The notes: a model not told the origin generated them from the sequence alone. A stretch of DNA of 64,000 nucleotides from CAZMUQ01 sp964569845 (GCA_964569845.1 CAZMUQ010000002.1:1-64000); one strand, 5' to 3'; shown: positions 8,285 to 17,415, counted from the stretch's first letter. Translations and numbers: made by a program.

Positions 8285-9082
8285 TTGAGTTTAACAAAGA
8301 ATTCTCTTCAACTTGACTTTTCACTAGTTAAACAGAAAATTATCAAGTTTATTTTAAGACATGTTAAGAAAGCAGAAGCTGAAGGAGTTGTAATTGGGCT
8401 TAGTGGTGGTGTTGATTCTTCCACAGTAGCAAGTTTATGTGTTTCAGCTTTAGGTGCTGACAAAGTTTTAGGTTTAATTATGCCTTCAACCACAACAAGT
8501 CAGGAGGATATTAATGATGCTAAACTTATAGCTGAAAATCTTGGAATTAAATATGAAGTTATAAATATATCACCTATCGAAGAAAAATTCTTAGCTTCAT
8601 GTAGCCATCAAGATTTATCTAACAAGGTTGCTATTGGTAACATTAAACCAAGAATTCGAATGACAATTTTATACTATCATGCAAACCTCCTTAACAGACT
8701 TGTTGTTGGCACTGGAAACAAAACAGAAATTTTAGTTGGCTACTACACTAAGTATGGAGATGGCGGTGTGGATATTCTACCTTTAGGAGGTTTATATAAA
8801 ACTCAGGTTAGATGGTTAGCAGAATACTTAAATGTTCCTAATCACATAATCTGGAAGACGCCAACAGCAGGCTTATGGGCTGGTCAAACAGATGAAGAAG
8901 AGCTAGGAATAAAATATGACCTATTAGATTTAATTCTCTACGGTTTAATAGACCTAAGAATGAAACCCCAAGAAGTGGCCGAAAATATAGGAATACAAAT
9001 CGAAACCGTCAATAGAGTTTTAAAGATGATAAAAAGCAGTGAGCATAAAAGAAAACTGATACCTGTTGCTAATATTAAGTAA
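8285..9082 (+). CDS. nadE: NH3-dependent NAD+ synthase
   Basis: A 265-residue single-domain enzyme that amidates deamido-NAD+ with ATP and ammonia in the last step of NAD synthesis. The PP-loop is GLSGGVDSS (about 38-46), and GTGNKTE and LPLGGLYKTQV are the family's downstream signatures. No glutaminase domain is attached, as usual in archaea. The start is a TTG behind GGAGTGAGG. The 270 bp upstream contains no gene I can support. Confidence 0.95.
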   Translation: MSLTKNSLQLDFSLVKQKIIKFILRHVKKAEAEGVVIGLSGGVDSSTVASLCVSALGADKVLGLIMPSTTTSQEDINDAKLIAENLGIKYEVINISPIEEKFLASCSHQDLSNKVAIGNIKPRIRMTILYYHANLLNRLVVGTGNKTEILVGYYTKYGDGGVDILPLGGLYKTQVRWLAEYLNVPNHIIWKTPTAGLWAGQTDEEELGIKYDLLDLILYGLIDLRMKPQEVAENIGIQIETVNRVLKMIKSSEHKRKLIPVANIK

Positions 9083-9131
9083 ACATAAACTAATAATATG
9101 ATGAAACAATGAATACCAAGAATCTTAAAAA

Positions 9132-9377
9132 TTAATCTGTTCTTCCCCTATTTTTTAAGTATTCTGTATAAAGGTCCTGCTTTTGGATGTTGTACTGTTT
9201 GCACATACTATTCTTTAGCTTCCCCTTAGTTGGACATTCCCGTTTTTGAGGGTAAAGCCAACAGTAAAATTCTCCATCTTTGTCCGGTTGATAGAGAATA
9301 CAATAATCACTAGACCCAGCTTTCTCAGTTTTTGTTTTATAAAAAACCTTTTGAAGAAAATTTATAACCCTTGTCAA
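9132..9377 (-). CDS. small Cys-containing hypothetical protein
   Basis: An 81-residue basic protein with four cysteines (SDYCILY, EFYCWLY, KRECPTK, NSMCKQY), possibly a metal or Fe-S site. The TTG start is preceded by a near-perfect GGGGAGGA ribosome site, which is the main reason to accept it as a gene. I do not recognise the family. It lies between nadE (convergent) and tRNA-Arg. Confidence 0.6.
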   Translation of the reverse strand: MTRVINFLQKVFYKTKTEKAGSSDYCILYQPDKDGEFYCWLYPQKRECPTKGKLKNSMCKQYNIQKQDLYTEYLKNRGRTD

Positions 9378-9694
9378 GAAATCCTCCCCGGAAAAACGAA
9401 ATTATGGTTAAATTGTAAACATATATAAACATTTTTGTTTAAAAATGTACATTACCAAAAATCCCAACAAAAACAGTATGGTGTGTTCGGTTCCCCGCCT
9501 AATAGAGGTTCTAGTTACTAGTAGCTTTACTAGTAGGACGGTTGAAACAGTAACAGAAAACCGTAACCAAGCTTCCCATGTAAACCTGGAAAACCTGAAA
9601 CTAAGCTTAAAACAGGGAAACAACCAAAATTTAAGCTCCAACCTTGAAAACAGGGAAAAAACGGGGATTATAAGGCGTTTCACCCCTTATATAG
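9378..9694. other. 317-bp gap with short palindromes, no supported gene
   Basis: No convincing gene is present. Two overlapping eight-base palindromes (TACTAGTA) lie 12 bases apart in 9520-9540, and an ACGGTT/AACCGT inverted pair brackets about 16 bases just downstream. The right part is A-rich with repeated AAAAC/GGAAA words. Frames on both strands run through this region and into the tRNA; I treat them as chance, though an integrase remnant at a tRNA attachment site would look similar. Confidence 0.4.
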
Positions 9695-9769
9695 CGGGTC
9701 CGGTGGGATTTGAACCCACGACCAACAGCTTAGGAGGCTGCCGCGCTATCCTGGCTGCGCTACGGACCC
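9695..9769 (-). tRNA. tRNA-Arg (CCU anticodon)
   Basis: A full cloverleaf reads on the minus strand. The acceptor arms GGGTCCG and CGGACCC pair perfectly, the D stem is GCGC/GCGC, the anticodon stem is GCAGC/GCTGT with loop CTCCTAA (anticodon CCU, arginine AGG codons), and the T arm is GTGGG-TTCGAAT-CCCAC. The discriminator is G. CCA is not encoded and there is no intron. A TATA-like A/T stretch lies upstream, toward 9800-9830. Confidence 0.95.
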
Positions 9770-9826
9770 TTTTTTTAGCTCTATGTGATTTATCTTGGCC
9801 TGTTAAATTTAAGTTTTAAGTCTTTT

Positions 9827-11035
9827 TTAACTTATGTTCAGGTTGTATTTTTTGGCTATCTCTATGAAGCTTTCAGCAACATGTTTTACTTCATCCCAAG
9901 TTAAGCCGTAAACGTTAAGTTTAAAGTGTTTTGTTAAACCTGGCTGAATGCCTACTATACCTTTATCTTTTAACTCCTCATACAAGAAGAAGCCCTTACG
10001 CTTATGAGTTTTTGAAACCTTGTAGAAGCCTTCAGATTCAACATGAATTAATGTATGCTGCTTAGGTTTAACACCTAACTGTTTTGTTCCCTCTATTTTT
10101 TCAAGCTCTTCTACAAGGTATCTAGCTTTCTTAACTTCCTCTTCCCAGTTTTTTACTCTTTCAACTACATAGGGAAAGGATGCTATAAGAGTTATTAAAG
10201 GAGCACCCATAACAGTGCAGCCTAGAAGTGCAACCTCCTTAACAGGAAAACGTCTACCACTCCAATCTCCAATAATCCTAGATTTAACAAGAACTTTTTC
10301 AGCTATCTCCTTAGACATTGCAAGAATACCTGTTGGTGCACTTGCAGCCCAACTTTTATGGCCACTACTAACCAGAATATCAACATTTAAGCTTTTCCCG
10401 TTTATAGGCATAACTCCCGCAGTATATGCAGCATTAAGAATTAAAGGAATATCATATTCATGGCAGATTTTAGCTACACTTCTTGCATCATTAAGATTAC
10501 CATAAAAACTGTCAACATGCGTTAATAAAGCAGCAATAGGAAGTTTTCCTGCTTCTTTTTTAACCTCCTCAATTTTTTGAGCATATCTTTCAGGTTCAAC
10601 TCTAAACTCCGGATAACCTGAATTTGGTACCTCTTTAACCTTTAAACCTGCAGCTTCAGCTGCAAGATAAGTTGAATAATGGGCTAGACTATCAACAACA
10701 ATATAATCTCCAGGTTTACCAAGCATTTGGAAAACAATAAATTTGGCTTCTCTACATCTAGTTACAACGCGTAAAATATCCATCCCAAGAAATTCTGCAG
10801 CATCTAAAATAAAATCATAGATTGGTGGACGTTTAATAAGGTCTAATCTTGGAGTTTTAGGAGGACACCAATCACAAACCGAATATCCATCACCAAACTC
10901 AACTAAAGCTTTACGTGCAGCTTCAGTAAGAATACCTCCTCTTTGAATAGGATTAAGATTTATGTAACCCTTAACTTCTCTACGAAGATTTAAGTATTTT
11001 TCAAGCTTCTTATCCAAAACCAAAAATTTCACCAA
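9827..11035 (-). CDS. pscS: Sep-tRNA:Cys-tRNA synthase (SepCysS)
   Basis: A 402-residue PLP enzyme that converts O-phosphoseryl-tRNA(Cys) to Cys-tRNA(Cys). The N-terminus has NLNPIQRGG followed by YSVCDWC, giving two cysteines (54 and 57). A third conserved-looking cysteine is C273 in LLGCTVMG. The PLP lysine lies in SSGHKSW (K227), preceded by NAAYTAG. The three-Cys pattern is what is known to be needed for sulfur transfer in characterised SepCysS. It implies that a SepRS exists elsewhere and that Cys-tRNA is made indirectly. Thi4, another sulfur-using enzyme, lies upstream on the same strand with a gap of about 90 bp. Confidence 0.95.
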   Translation of the reverse strand: MVKFLVLDKKLEKYLNLRREVKGYINLNPIQRGGILTEAARKALVEFGDGYSVCDWCPPKTPRLDLIKRPPIYDFILDAAEFLGMDILRVVTRCREAKFIVFQMLGKPGDYIVVDSLAHYSTYLAAEAAGLKVKEVPNSGYPEFRVEPERYAQKIEEVKKEAGKLPIAALLTHVDSFYGNLNDARSVAKICHEYDIPLILNAAYTAGVMPINGKSLNVDILVSSGHKSWAASAPTGILAMSKEIAEKVLVKSRIIGDWSGRRFPVKEVALLGCTVMGAPLITLIASFPYVVERVKNWEEEVKKARYLVEELEKIEGTKQLGVKPKQHTLIHVESEGFYKVSKTHKRKGFFLYEELKDKGIVGIQPGLTKHFKLNVYGLTWDEVKHVAESFIEIAKKYNLNIS

Positions 11036-11125
11036 AAAGGTTTTACAGTTTAAGAAACTTAAACATTTAATCCGAAAAATTTTAAGTTTATTTTAAGGAA
11101 TATACTAAAGGAAGAAATTATCTAC

Positions 11126-11920
11126 CTAGCTTTTAAGTTTCCCTAAAATTAATTCTGCAACCTTTTTACCAGATAAAAACATTCCACCAAAAATTGGACC
11201 CATCCTATAAGCTCCATATACAGCAGTTGCAGCCATACCTGCAACATAAAGTCCAGGTAAAACTTCAGATGTGTATTCTACAACCTTTTTTTCACCTTCT
11301 TCACTCCACATAGACCTTTCACCAACAATTCCACCAGTTAAGGTTGGAAGCTTTAATTCTGGAAATTTTCTTGTAACTACTCTAACAACACTAGCTTCAT
11401 GACCTGTTGCATCAACAATAGCTTTACACTTAACAGCAATAGGATCCACATGCAAACCTGCTCTTCCAACAGCAGACCAATTTACAACAGCACCACATAC
11501 ACTCAATACACCCTCAATGTTTCTTACAATAACATCCTCAACTTCAATACCAACAAAAATTTTAGCTCCAGCATCTATTGCAGAAGTAGCACACTTTGAA
11601 ACAGCTTCAACAGAATCTGCAACATAATATCCCTCAGAAGATTTTTCTAAGCGGACCTTAATTTCATCAAGAATAAGTTTTGCTTCCTCCTGGACAACAA
11701 GTTTTGGAAAAAGAAAACCTCCACCCCACATACCTCCACCAACATAAAGCTCCTTCTCAAAGATGATAGTGTTTAATCCTCCTTTTGCAAGATACCTTGC
11801 AGCAGTAACCCCAGCAGGACCTGCTCCAACAATTATAACATCAGTTTCAACCTTACTTGCAAAGTCCTCCATAAAACCTTTAACAATAGTTTTAGTTATT
11901 GATGCCTCATCTATCTTCAT
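11126..11920 (-). CDS. thi4: Thi4-family thiazole synthase, His-type
   Basis: A 264-residue enzyme that makes the thiazole moiety of thiamine from NAD and glycine. The dinucleotide-binding motif is GAGPAGVTAARYL (32-44), followed by GGGMWGGGFLFPK, typical of Thi4. Eukaryotic suicide Thi4 uses a Cys as sulfur donor. The equivalent site here reads GLHVDP with His157, as in methanogen enzymes known to use free sulfide catalytically. That predicts a sulfide-rich anaerobic habitat. The gene sits just upstream of SepCysS. Confidence 0.92.
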   Translation of the reverse strand: MKIDEASITKTIVKGFMEDFASKVETDVIIVGAGPAGVTAARYLAKGGLNTIIFEKELYVGGGMWGGGFLFPKLVVQEEAKLILDEIKVRLEKSSEGYYVADSVEAVSKCATSAIDAGAKIFVGIEVEDVIVRNIEGVLSVCGAVVNWSAVGRAGLHVDPIAVKCKAIVDATGHEASVVRVVTRKFPELKLPTLTGGIVGERSMWSEEGEKKVVEYTSEVLPGLYVAGMAATAVYGAYRMGPIFGGMFLSGKKVAELILGKLKS

Positions 11921-11981
11921 ACATAATCACGAAATAATAAATTGAGTAAAAATATTCTTAAGTTTTTAGTTTCCCAAAAAT

Positions 11982-13247
11982 TTAATCTTTAAACCTTTTA
12001 CGGTCTACAAATGTTTTAATAATGAACTCCTTAAGATTTAGGGGGTTTCTAACATGGGTTACTGTTGCATTTCCATTTAACCTAGCCATTTTCTCACATA
12101 TCATCTTTAACTCAACCCTATAATCTAGCATTATAATGTTTAGTCGAATATCAAACTTACCAGCCATATAAGCAGCTCTGTAAGCACTTTCTTCGGGAGT
12201 TTGATTTCGAATATAAGAGGCTGTAGGTTCACCATCAGTTATAAGGAAAATATTTCGGTTACCATCCTCCCTCATAAGAAGATTAACTGAAAAATCTAAA
12301 GCTTGACCTATATCCGTGTAACCATAGGGTTTGAGCTTAACAATTTCTCCAGGAAGGAGCATTTGAGGTTTATGGTTATAAGCTACAACAAAAAGCCTAT
12401 CATCTTTATATTCTGTTTGTAAAAGCTCCTTTAAAGCTAAGGCAGCCATAATACCTCCTCTAAACTTTACCCCACGCATAGAATACGATGAATCAATTAA
12501 AATTACATTTGACGATTTTGCAGAATGGATAGGAATTCTAGCTTTAAGATCATCGCCTGAAATTTCAAGATTTTTTGGATCTCTTCTTGCAGTATTTATT
12601 AGGCTTTCCTGAATATCTATCATATCGTAGGTGTGCTGATATTCATCATAATCACATAAAACATGTGATGGATAAATTCCTATGCCTGAATCTTTAACTT
12701 CATGAATACCGAAACCTTGTTTTCTGAGATTTAAAAAAGCTTCCTCCAAAACCTTTCTAGCGATAATTTTTTCACTTTTCTCTGTAAATTCAGGATAAAC
12801 AAAAAGTAGTTGAGGATACATTCTATAGGTATAAACCTTAACATTAACTAAATCTTCCTTAGCTAATTCTTCTGTTACTTGTCCAGGAAAATTTTGAAGT
12901 AATGCTTCAGGCGAAATTTCTGAGGGTTTAATTTCCCCTTTCCTAATTTTTTCAATAAGCTCATTCCATGCTTCCTTATTTTTTAGGTATTCCATTATTT
13001 GCTGACTATCAATACCAAACCAACGCATATACCTCTCCAATCTTTGCTTGTTCCGTTCTTCTTCACTTTCAATATAATCAAGATACATCTGAATTAGCTG
13101 TTCATCTTGTAAATCTTTAAGATATTTTTCACGACTTACCATATCAAGATTAAAAAGATTGTATACAAGCTGATCCGTGAATTCCTTACCAAAAATAGAA
13201 GTTAATCCTTCATCTTTTTCTTTACAAAGTTTACATTCCGGTTTCAT
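11982..13247 (-). CDS. VWA-domain protein partnered with MoxR-like ATPase
   Basis: A 421-residue protein with a helical N-terminal half and a C-terminal von Willebrand factor A domain. The metal-ion-dependent adhesion site is DSSYS (252-256, DxSxS), followed by a later TDG. A CKLCKE pair sits at the very N-terminus. It overlaps the preceding ATPase gene by 17 bases. Such AAA+/VWA pairs (ChlI/ChlD, MoxR/CoxE, RavA/ViaA) remodel proteins or insert metals. The metal or client protein is not indicated; no tetrapyrrole genes are nearby. Confidence 0.85.
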   Translation of the reverse strand: MKPECKLCKEKDEGLTSIFGKEFTDQLVYNLFNLDMVSREKYLKDLQDEQLIQMYLDYIESEEERNKQRLERYMRWFGIDSQQIMEYLKNKEAWNELIEKIRKGEIKPSEISPEALLQNFPGQVTEELAKEDLVNVKVYTYRMYPQLLFVYPEFTEKSEKIIARKVLEEAFLNLRKQGFGIHEVKDSGIGIYPSHVLCDYDEYQHTYDMIDIQESLINTARRDPKNLEISGDDLKARIPIHSAKSSNVILIDSSYSMRGVKFRGGIMAALALKELLQTEYKDDRLFVVAYNHKPQMLLPGEIVKLKPYGYTDIGQALDFSVNLLMREDGNRNIFLITDGEPTASYIRNQTPEESAYRAAYMAGKFDIRLNIIMLDYRVELKMICEKMARLNGNATVTHVRNPLNLKEFIIKTFVDRKRFKD

Positions 13248-14790
13248 TTTTAATCATCTGATTCACACTTTTAGGTTCATGCAAAATATAACCTTCCTTA
13301 TCTTTTGTAATGTATTCTGGAATACATAAACTCATAGACATTAAGATTACATCAATAGCTGAAAGGAAATATTCGTCATCCACTTCAATATTACCGCCAT
13401 CCAATTCAAGAAGCTTTGAAACATAAAAATTGATGCACTCCTCACTTCTTAGTTCATGAACTATCTCAAGATTTATAGGTAGATATTTATCAGAATCTCC
13501 GGCAGGTTTTGAATGTCTTCTTAAAGCTTCATAAAAATCATCAAAACCTTCTTGTGGAAGCTTATTGTAAACTTCCTCGCATGTGTGTTTTAAGGCTTTC
13601 TCAAAAAGCTTCTCTATTATTTCATCCTTTCTACCTTCATCAATCCCATATTCAACTTCAATTCTACCTCGAAGAGCAAGCTTTACAATTTCTAAAGATT
13701 CACCATAATCAAGGAAAAGGGGAACTTTTCTACCCATCATTATAGCTTTAGATTGAAGATGGTCATAAAGCTTAATAGTAGCTCTACATGAAGGTTCAGA
13801 TTCTATTCTTCTTGCAAGTTCACATTTATCCTTATCCCTTGCATACCTAACAGTTCTAGCTAAAACTTTTAAATGCCAACTAGGAATAGAAGCTTTTTCC
13901 CTACGCCACTTAACATAGTACATATTTCTTAAGCCAATCTCAATTTCCTCTTCAAGAGTTTCAGGAGGCCCAATACTAACTTCTTCCATCCTATCCAGCA
14001 AAGGCTCCTTAATCGGGTTTGTTCCACGGTAATTAGCAGGGTTTGTTGCTGCAAGCTCAATAGTGTTAATCTTAAATGGGATGATATCGCCTTCAACAGT
14101 TGTTATTTGATGTTCTTCAAAAAGTTCATGTAGTAATGTTTGAAGTGAGGATGGTAAGGCTCCAAGCTCATCAAAGTATCCTACACCTCTATTAGCCTTT
14201 AAAGCTCTTCCAGGAATGAAAACTTCAGGATGGTCAAGATCATAACCTTCCCTAATCTTCTGGATTGAAACACCACCTACCAGCTGCCTTGTAGTTAACA
14301 TGGGATCTCCGGGAATCCTAACCCATATCCTTGGAATCCATGTAAGCTCAACAACATTATCTTCAAGAAGTTTTCTTTTACATGAAAAACAGGATGGGTA
14401 GGTTGGATCATCGTATATTTTACATCCCTTAACTGCTAAAAGTTTTGAAGGTAAAAGTTCAGCAATTGCCTTAGAAAAAGTAGTTTTCCCATAACCCTTC
14501 TTACCTTTAAATAGTATCGGAGAGCCTGAAAGTAAGGCATTCTTTACAAGTTCCTTCTCCTTTTTCTTTCCAACAATACTTGGAAATGGATCTAAACCTT
14601 TTTTTTCACATTCAAGAATTTTTTCTGTTACATATTCAACTGGTGATTTTGAATGATAACGATTGTATGGTTCACTCCAAATATCAATTTCCTTAGAATC
14701 TAATACAAAGCGTGGAGCATTAGCTTGAGTTATCTTAACATCCTCGTAAATTAAATCTTCTAGCTCTTTGCGATTAATTTTTGAAGGCAA
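13231..14790 (-). CDS. MoxR/ChlI-like AAA+ ATPase
   Basis: A 519-residue ATPase with Walker A GKKGYGKTT (about 96-104), a Walker B in GVGYFDELGALP and an arginine-bearing sensor region ending ATNPANYRG. The order and helical lid resemble magnesium-chelatase ChlI and MoxR proteins. An unusual insertion just after Walker A carries cysteines in KGCKIYDDP and PSCFSCK, possibly a small metal site. The C-terminal 150 residues are helical and unassigned. It is co-translated with the VWA gene downstream. Confidence 0.88.
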   Translation of the reverse strand: MPSKINRKELEDLIYEDVKITQANAPRFVLDSKEIDIWSEPYNRYHSKSPVEYVTEKILECEKKGLDPFPSIVGKKKEKELVKNALLSGSPILFKGKKGYGKTTFSKAIAELLPSKLLAVKGCKIYDDPTYPSCFSCKRKLLEDNVVELTWIPRIWVRIPGDPMLTTRQLVGGVSIQKIREGYDLDHPEVFIPGRALKANRGVGYFDELGALPSSLQTLLHELFEEHQITTVEGDIIPFKINTIELAATNPANYRGTNPIKEPLLDRMEEVSIGPPETLEEEIEIGLRNMYYVKWRREKASIPSWHLKVLARTVRYARDKDKCELARRIESEPSCRATIKLYDHLQSKAIMMGRKVPLFLDYGESLEIVKLALRGRIEVEYGIDEGRKDEIIEKLFEKALKHTCEEVYNKLPQEGFDDFYEALRRHSKPAGDSDKYLPINLEIVHELRSEECINFYVSKLLELDGGNIEVDDEYFLSAIDVILMSMSLCIPEYITKDKEGYILHEPKSVNQMIKNETGM

Positions 14791-14859
14791 GATTCTCCAA
14801 ATCTTTATTATCCAAGTACTACTTAAACTTTAACTTAAGCTTAAAAATATGATAGAAAA

Positions 14860-15990
14860 TTAATTTTCACTACTGTAACGTTTTATCTGTAAATCTTCAC
14901 CCATTTCTTTTGCAAACTCTAAAAGAAGATTTTTCTGTCTTTCTGTAAGGTTTACTGGCGTTTTAACCACAACCTTTACAAGCTCATCTCCCCTACCATA
15001 ACCATAAACATCTGGTAAACCTTTACCTTTTAACCTAAAAACTGTTCCAGTTTGCGTTCCAGGTGGAATCTTAAGCTTCTCTTTACCATCTAATGTTGGA
15101 ACTTCAATTTCTGCTCCAAGAGTAGCCCAAGTGAAGCTTATAGGCGCTTCGTAGATTATATCGTTTCCATCCCTAACAAAGATTGGATGGGGTTTAACAT
15201 TTATAATGATGTATAAATCTCCAGGAGGACCCCCATTAAATCCAGGCTCACCTTCACCAGCTAACCTTAGACGGTAACCTGTATCAACTCCAGCAGGAAT
15301 CTTTACACTAATCTTTTTTAAACGTTGAACTCTACCTGAACCTCTACATTCAAGACATGGACTTTCGATTATTTTACCCTTGCCACCGCAAAGGTCACAA
15401 GTAAAAACTTGAATAAAACGTGTAAAACCTGAAACCTTTGCAAATTGAATTTGACCCTTACCCTTACATCTTGGACATATTTTAGGTTTTGTTCCAGGCT
15501 TAATTCCTGATCCCTTACACACATTACAGACCTCGAGTTTGGGTACTTCTAATGTAGTTTTAAATCCTGTTGCAGCCTGTTCAAGAGTTATTTCAAGCTC
15601 ATATACTAAATCCCTACCTCTTCTACCATAAGCTTCCTCTTTACGTCTTCTTTTACCAAAAAATATTTCAAATATTCTATCAAATTCACTAAAACCGAAA
15701 CCTAAATCCCTGAATATATCTTCAAAATCAATACCACTAAACAAATCTTCAGTTGTATATTTACCCTCAATCCCAGCGTGTCCATACATATCATAAAGTC
15801 TTCTTTTTTCATCATCTGAAAGAACAGCATAAGCTTCGGATATTTCTTTAAATTTTTCAGCAGCATCAGGAGACTTATTTCTATCAGGATGATACTGCAT
15901 AGCAAGCCTTCTATAAGCTGCCTTAATCTCCTCTTTTGTTGCGTTCCTAGAAACACCTAAAATTTCGTAGTAATCTTTATGGGGGTTCAC
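14860..15990 (-). CDS. dnaJ: chaperone DnaJ
   Basis: A type I Hsp40. The J domain starts at KDYYEILGV and carries the HPD triad in YHPDRNK. A G/F linker follows, then four zinc-finger repeats (CNVCKGSG, CPRCKGKG, CDLCGGKG, CLECRGSG) and a C-terminal substrate-binding domain. It stimulates DnaK ATPase and hands over unfolded clients. The frame is open to 16035, but the GTG at 15990 (reading VNPHKDYYEIL) fits the family N-terminus. No dnaK or grpE lies in the window. The divergent gene at 16090 shares the upstream region. Confidence 0.95.
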   Translation of the reverse strand: MNPHKDYYEILGVSRNATKEEIKAAYRRLAMQYHPDRNKSPDAAEKFKEISEAYAVLSDDEKRRLYDMYGHAGIEGKYTTEDLFSGIDFEDIFRDLGFGFSEFDRIFEIFFGKRRRKEEAYGRRGRDLVYELEITLEQAATGFKTTLEVPKLEVCNVCKGSGIKPGTKPKICPRCKGKGQIQFAKVSGFTRFIQVFTCDLCGGKGKIIESPCLECRGSGRVQRLKKISVKIPAGVDTGYRLRLAGEGEPGFNGGPPGDLYIIINVKPHPIFVRDGNDIIYEAPISFTWATLGAEIEVPTLDGKEKLKIPPGTQTGTVFRLKGKGLPDVYGYGRGDELVKVVVKTPVNLTERQKNLLLEFAKEMGEDLQIKRYSSEN

Positions 15991-16059
15991 GGAGCCTATT
16001 TTCACCCCCACTAAAACAGGAAAATGAGCTTCCAAATAAGCTTTAAGAAGGCTAGGAAC

Positions 16060-16069
16060 TATATAATTT
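16060..16069 (+). promoter_or_regulatory. TATA box of a probably leaderless transcript
   Basis: A TATATAATTT-type box lies about 25 bases before the ATG at 16090, which has no ribosome site in front of it. This is the spacing expected for a leaderless archaeal mRNA. Confidence 0.5.
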
Positions 16070-16089
16070 AGTAATTTTGGCGTATTAAA

Positions 16090-16407
16090 ATGAGAAACGG
16101 TAAAAGTAAAATTTTAACTCTTAGGATTGAAGGAAGAAATGTTTGTGTTGAAACTGTTGCAAAAAGAACTTACTGGGATCTTGTTCTCCGCTACATGGAA
16201 AATGTCAGATTAGGCTTGGAGGATAAAAAATTAGAAGAAGAAATTAATTTATTAAAAAGATTCCTGGAAGAAGAAGATATAGCCAAGATTAGAAGCATGG
16301 TTGAAGAGCTTATGGAAAATGGCGAAAAAGTTGTAAATGTTATTCTAGGTGAAGATAAAAGTGGAAAATTGTGGTTTAAGGTCACTAAAGCTTCAAATAA
16401 AAAATAA
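16090..16407 (+). CDS. hypothetical protein
   Basis: A 105-residue charged protein: an N-terminal beta portion (KILTLRIEGRNVCVETV), a long acidic-basic helix (LEDKKLEEEINLLKRFLEEED) and a C-terminal strand. I recognise no family. Its gene sits head-to-head with dnaJ and is followed after about 50 bp by an HD-domain gene on the same strand. The ATG appears to be used without a leader. Confidence 0.65.
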   Translation: MRNGKSKILTLRIEGRNVCVETVAKRTYWDLVLRYMENVRLGLEDKKLEEEINLLKRFLEEEDIAKIRSMVEELMENGEKVVNVILGEDKSGKLWFKVTKASNKK

Positions 16408-16486
16408 AGCTTGAATAGTATTATTTAAAAATTAAAAAGTAAAAAAAAGATTCTCTAGTATGTACGCAGTTTTCAGGGTGGTTAAA

Positions 16487-17041
16487 CTGTTAAGTAGAGA
16501 AGAGGCATTAAATATTTTGAGTAGAAACATAAAAAGAAAAAACATTTTTAACCATTCCTTGGCTGTTGAAGCTATTATGAGAAGTCTAGCTAAATATCTT
16601 GGAGAAAATGTTGAAATTTGGGGATTAGCAGGATTACTTCATGATATAGATTTTGAGGAAACTGAAGGCAATCCCTCACAGCATGGTTTAATTGCTGAAA
16701 AAATTTTAGGAGATAATGTCTCCAGCGAGATTATTAGAGCAATAAAAGCTCACAACTTTGAAAATACTAACATTAACCCTGAAACAAAGATGGAAAAAGC
16801 TTTAATTGCAGCAGATGCAATCTCAGGTTTACTTGTTGCATGTGCACTTGTTATGCCTTCAAAAAAACTTGCTGAGGTTAAAGTTGAAACTGTAGCTAAA
16901 AAATTTAAGCAAAAAGATTTTGCAAGAAATGTTAAAAGGGATAGAATTCTTCTTTGCGAAGAAATAGGAATACCAAAGGAAAAATTTTTTGAAATATGCT
17001 TAGAGGGCTTAAAAAGGATAGGTGAAGAAATAGGATTATGA
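16487..17041 (+). CDS. HDIG-type HD-domain hydrolase
   Basis: A protein of about 184 residues with the HD ligands in order: HSLAVE, LLHDIDFEE, the later His in KAHNFEN, and ADAISG. This is the small HDIG class of phosphohydrolases; the substrate is unknown. The frame opens at an ATG at 16460, but relatives usually begin M-L-S-R-E-E-A-L. That N-terminus would correspond to the CTG at 16487, which has a GGGTGG ribosome site five bases upstream. I therefore suggest a CTG start. Confidence 0.8.
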   Translation: MLSREEALNILSRNIKRKNIFNHSLAVEAIMRSLAKYLGENVEIWGLAGLLHDIDFEETEGNPSQHGLIAEKILGDNVSSEIIRAIKAHNFENTNINPETKMEKALIAADAISGLLVACALVMPSKKLAEVKVETVAKKFKQKDFARNVKRDRILLCEEIGIPKEKFFEICLEGLKRIGEEIGL

Positions 17042-17063
17042 AGAACTAAAACTAAACTTACTT

Positions 17064-17357
17064 TTATTCCTCTTCTTTGAGAAATCTTATAAGCTTATCA
17101 GTAGGAATTGCAGGCATACTAAGCGTATGAACAGTACCCCTAAAACCAAGTTCTATAGAAAGCTTTGCTATAGACCTTTCATCAGGAGCTTCAACAATGT
17201 TTACAAAGTCAAAAGGCCCCAAAACAGCGTATTGAGCTAAAATTTTGATACCCATTGCTTCAATTTCCTTGTTTACTTCTAATATTCTCTCAGGGTTAAC
17301 TTTCATGGTTTCCTTACCTTTTTCCGTTAAAGTTGTTAAAATAATATAAGTTGGCAA
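17064..17357 (-). CDS. GYD-domain protein
   Basis: A small dimeric ferredoxin-fold protein of about 97 residues. The motif VLGPFDFVNIVEAPD and the opening LPTYIILTTLTEKG identify the GYD family. Function is unknown; members are thought to bind small ligands or degrade reactive compounds. Of the possible starts, the TTG at 17357 gives the family N-terminus and sits six bases after GGTG. It is the last gene downstream of the flippase-like gene. Confidence 0.85.
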   Translation of the reverse strand: MPTYIILTTLTEKGKETMKVNPERILEVNKEIEAMGIKILAQYAVLGPFDFVNIVEAPDERSIAKLSIELGFRGTVHTLSMPAIPTDKLIRFLKEEE

Positions 17358-17415
17358 TATCAGCACCAAAATAAGAATTTAACTTTAAAAATATTTATAC
17401 CTTCCAATAAGTGTT

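Noticed and set aside
9408..9683. 91-codon minus-strand frame next to tRNA-Arg
   Set aside because: No family resemblance and no ribosome site; its composition follows the A/T-rich strand bias.
9445..9819. 124-codon plus-strand frame crossing tRNA-Arg
   Set aside because: The GPVGFEPTT stretch is the antisense of the tRNA T arm, a well-known annotation artefact; the remainder resembles no protein.
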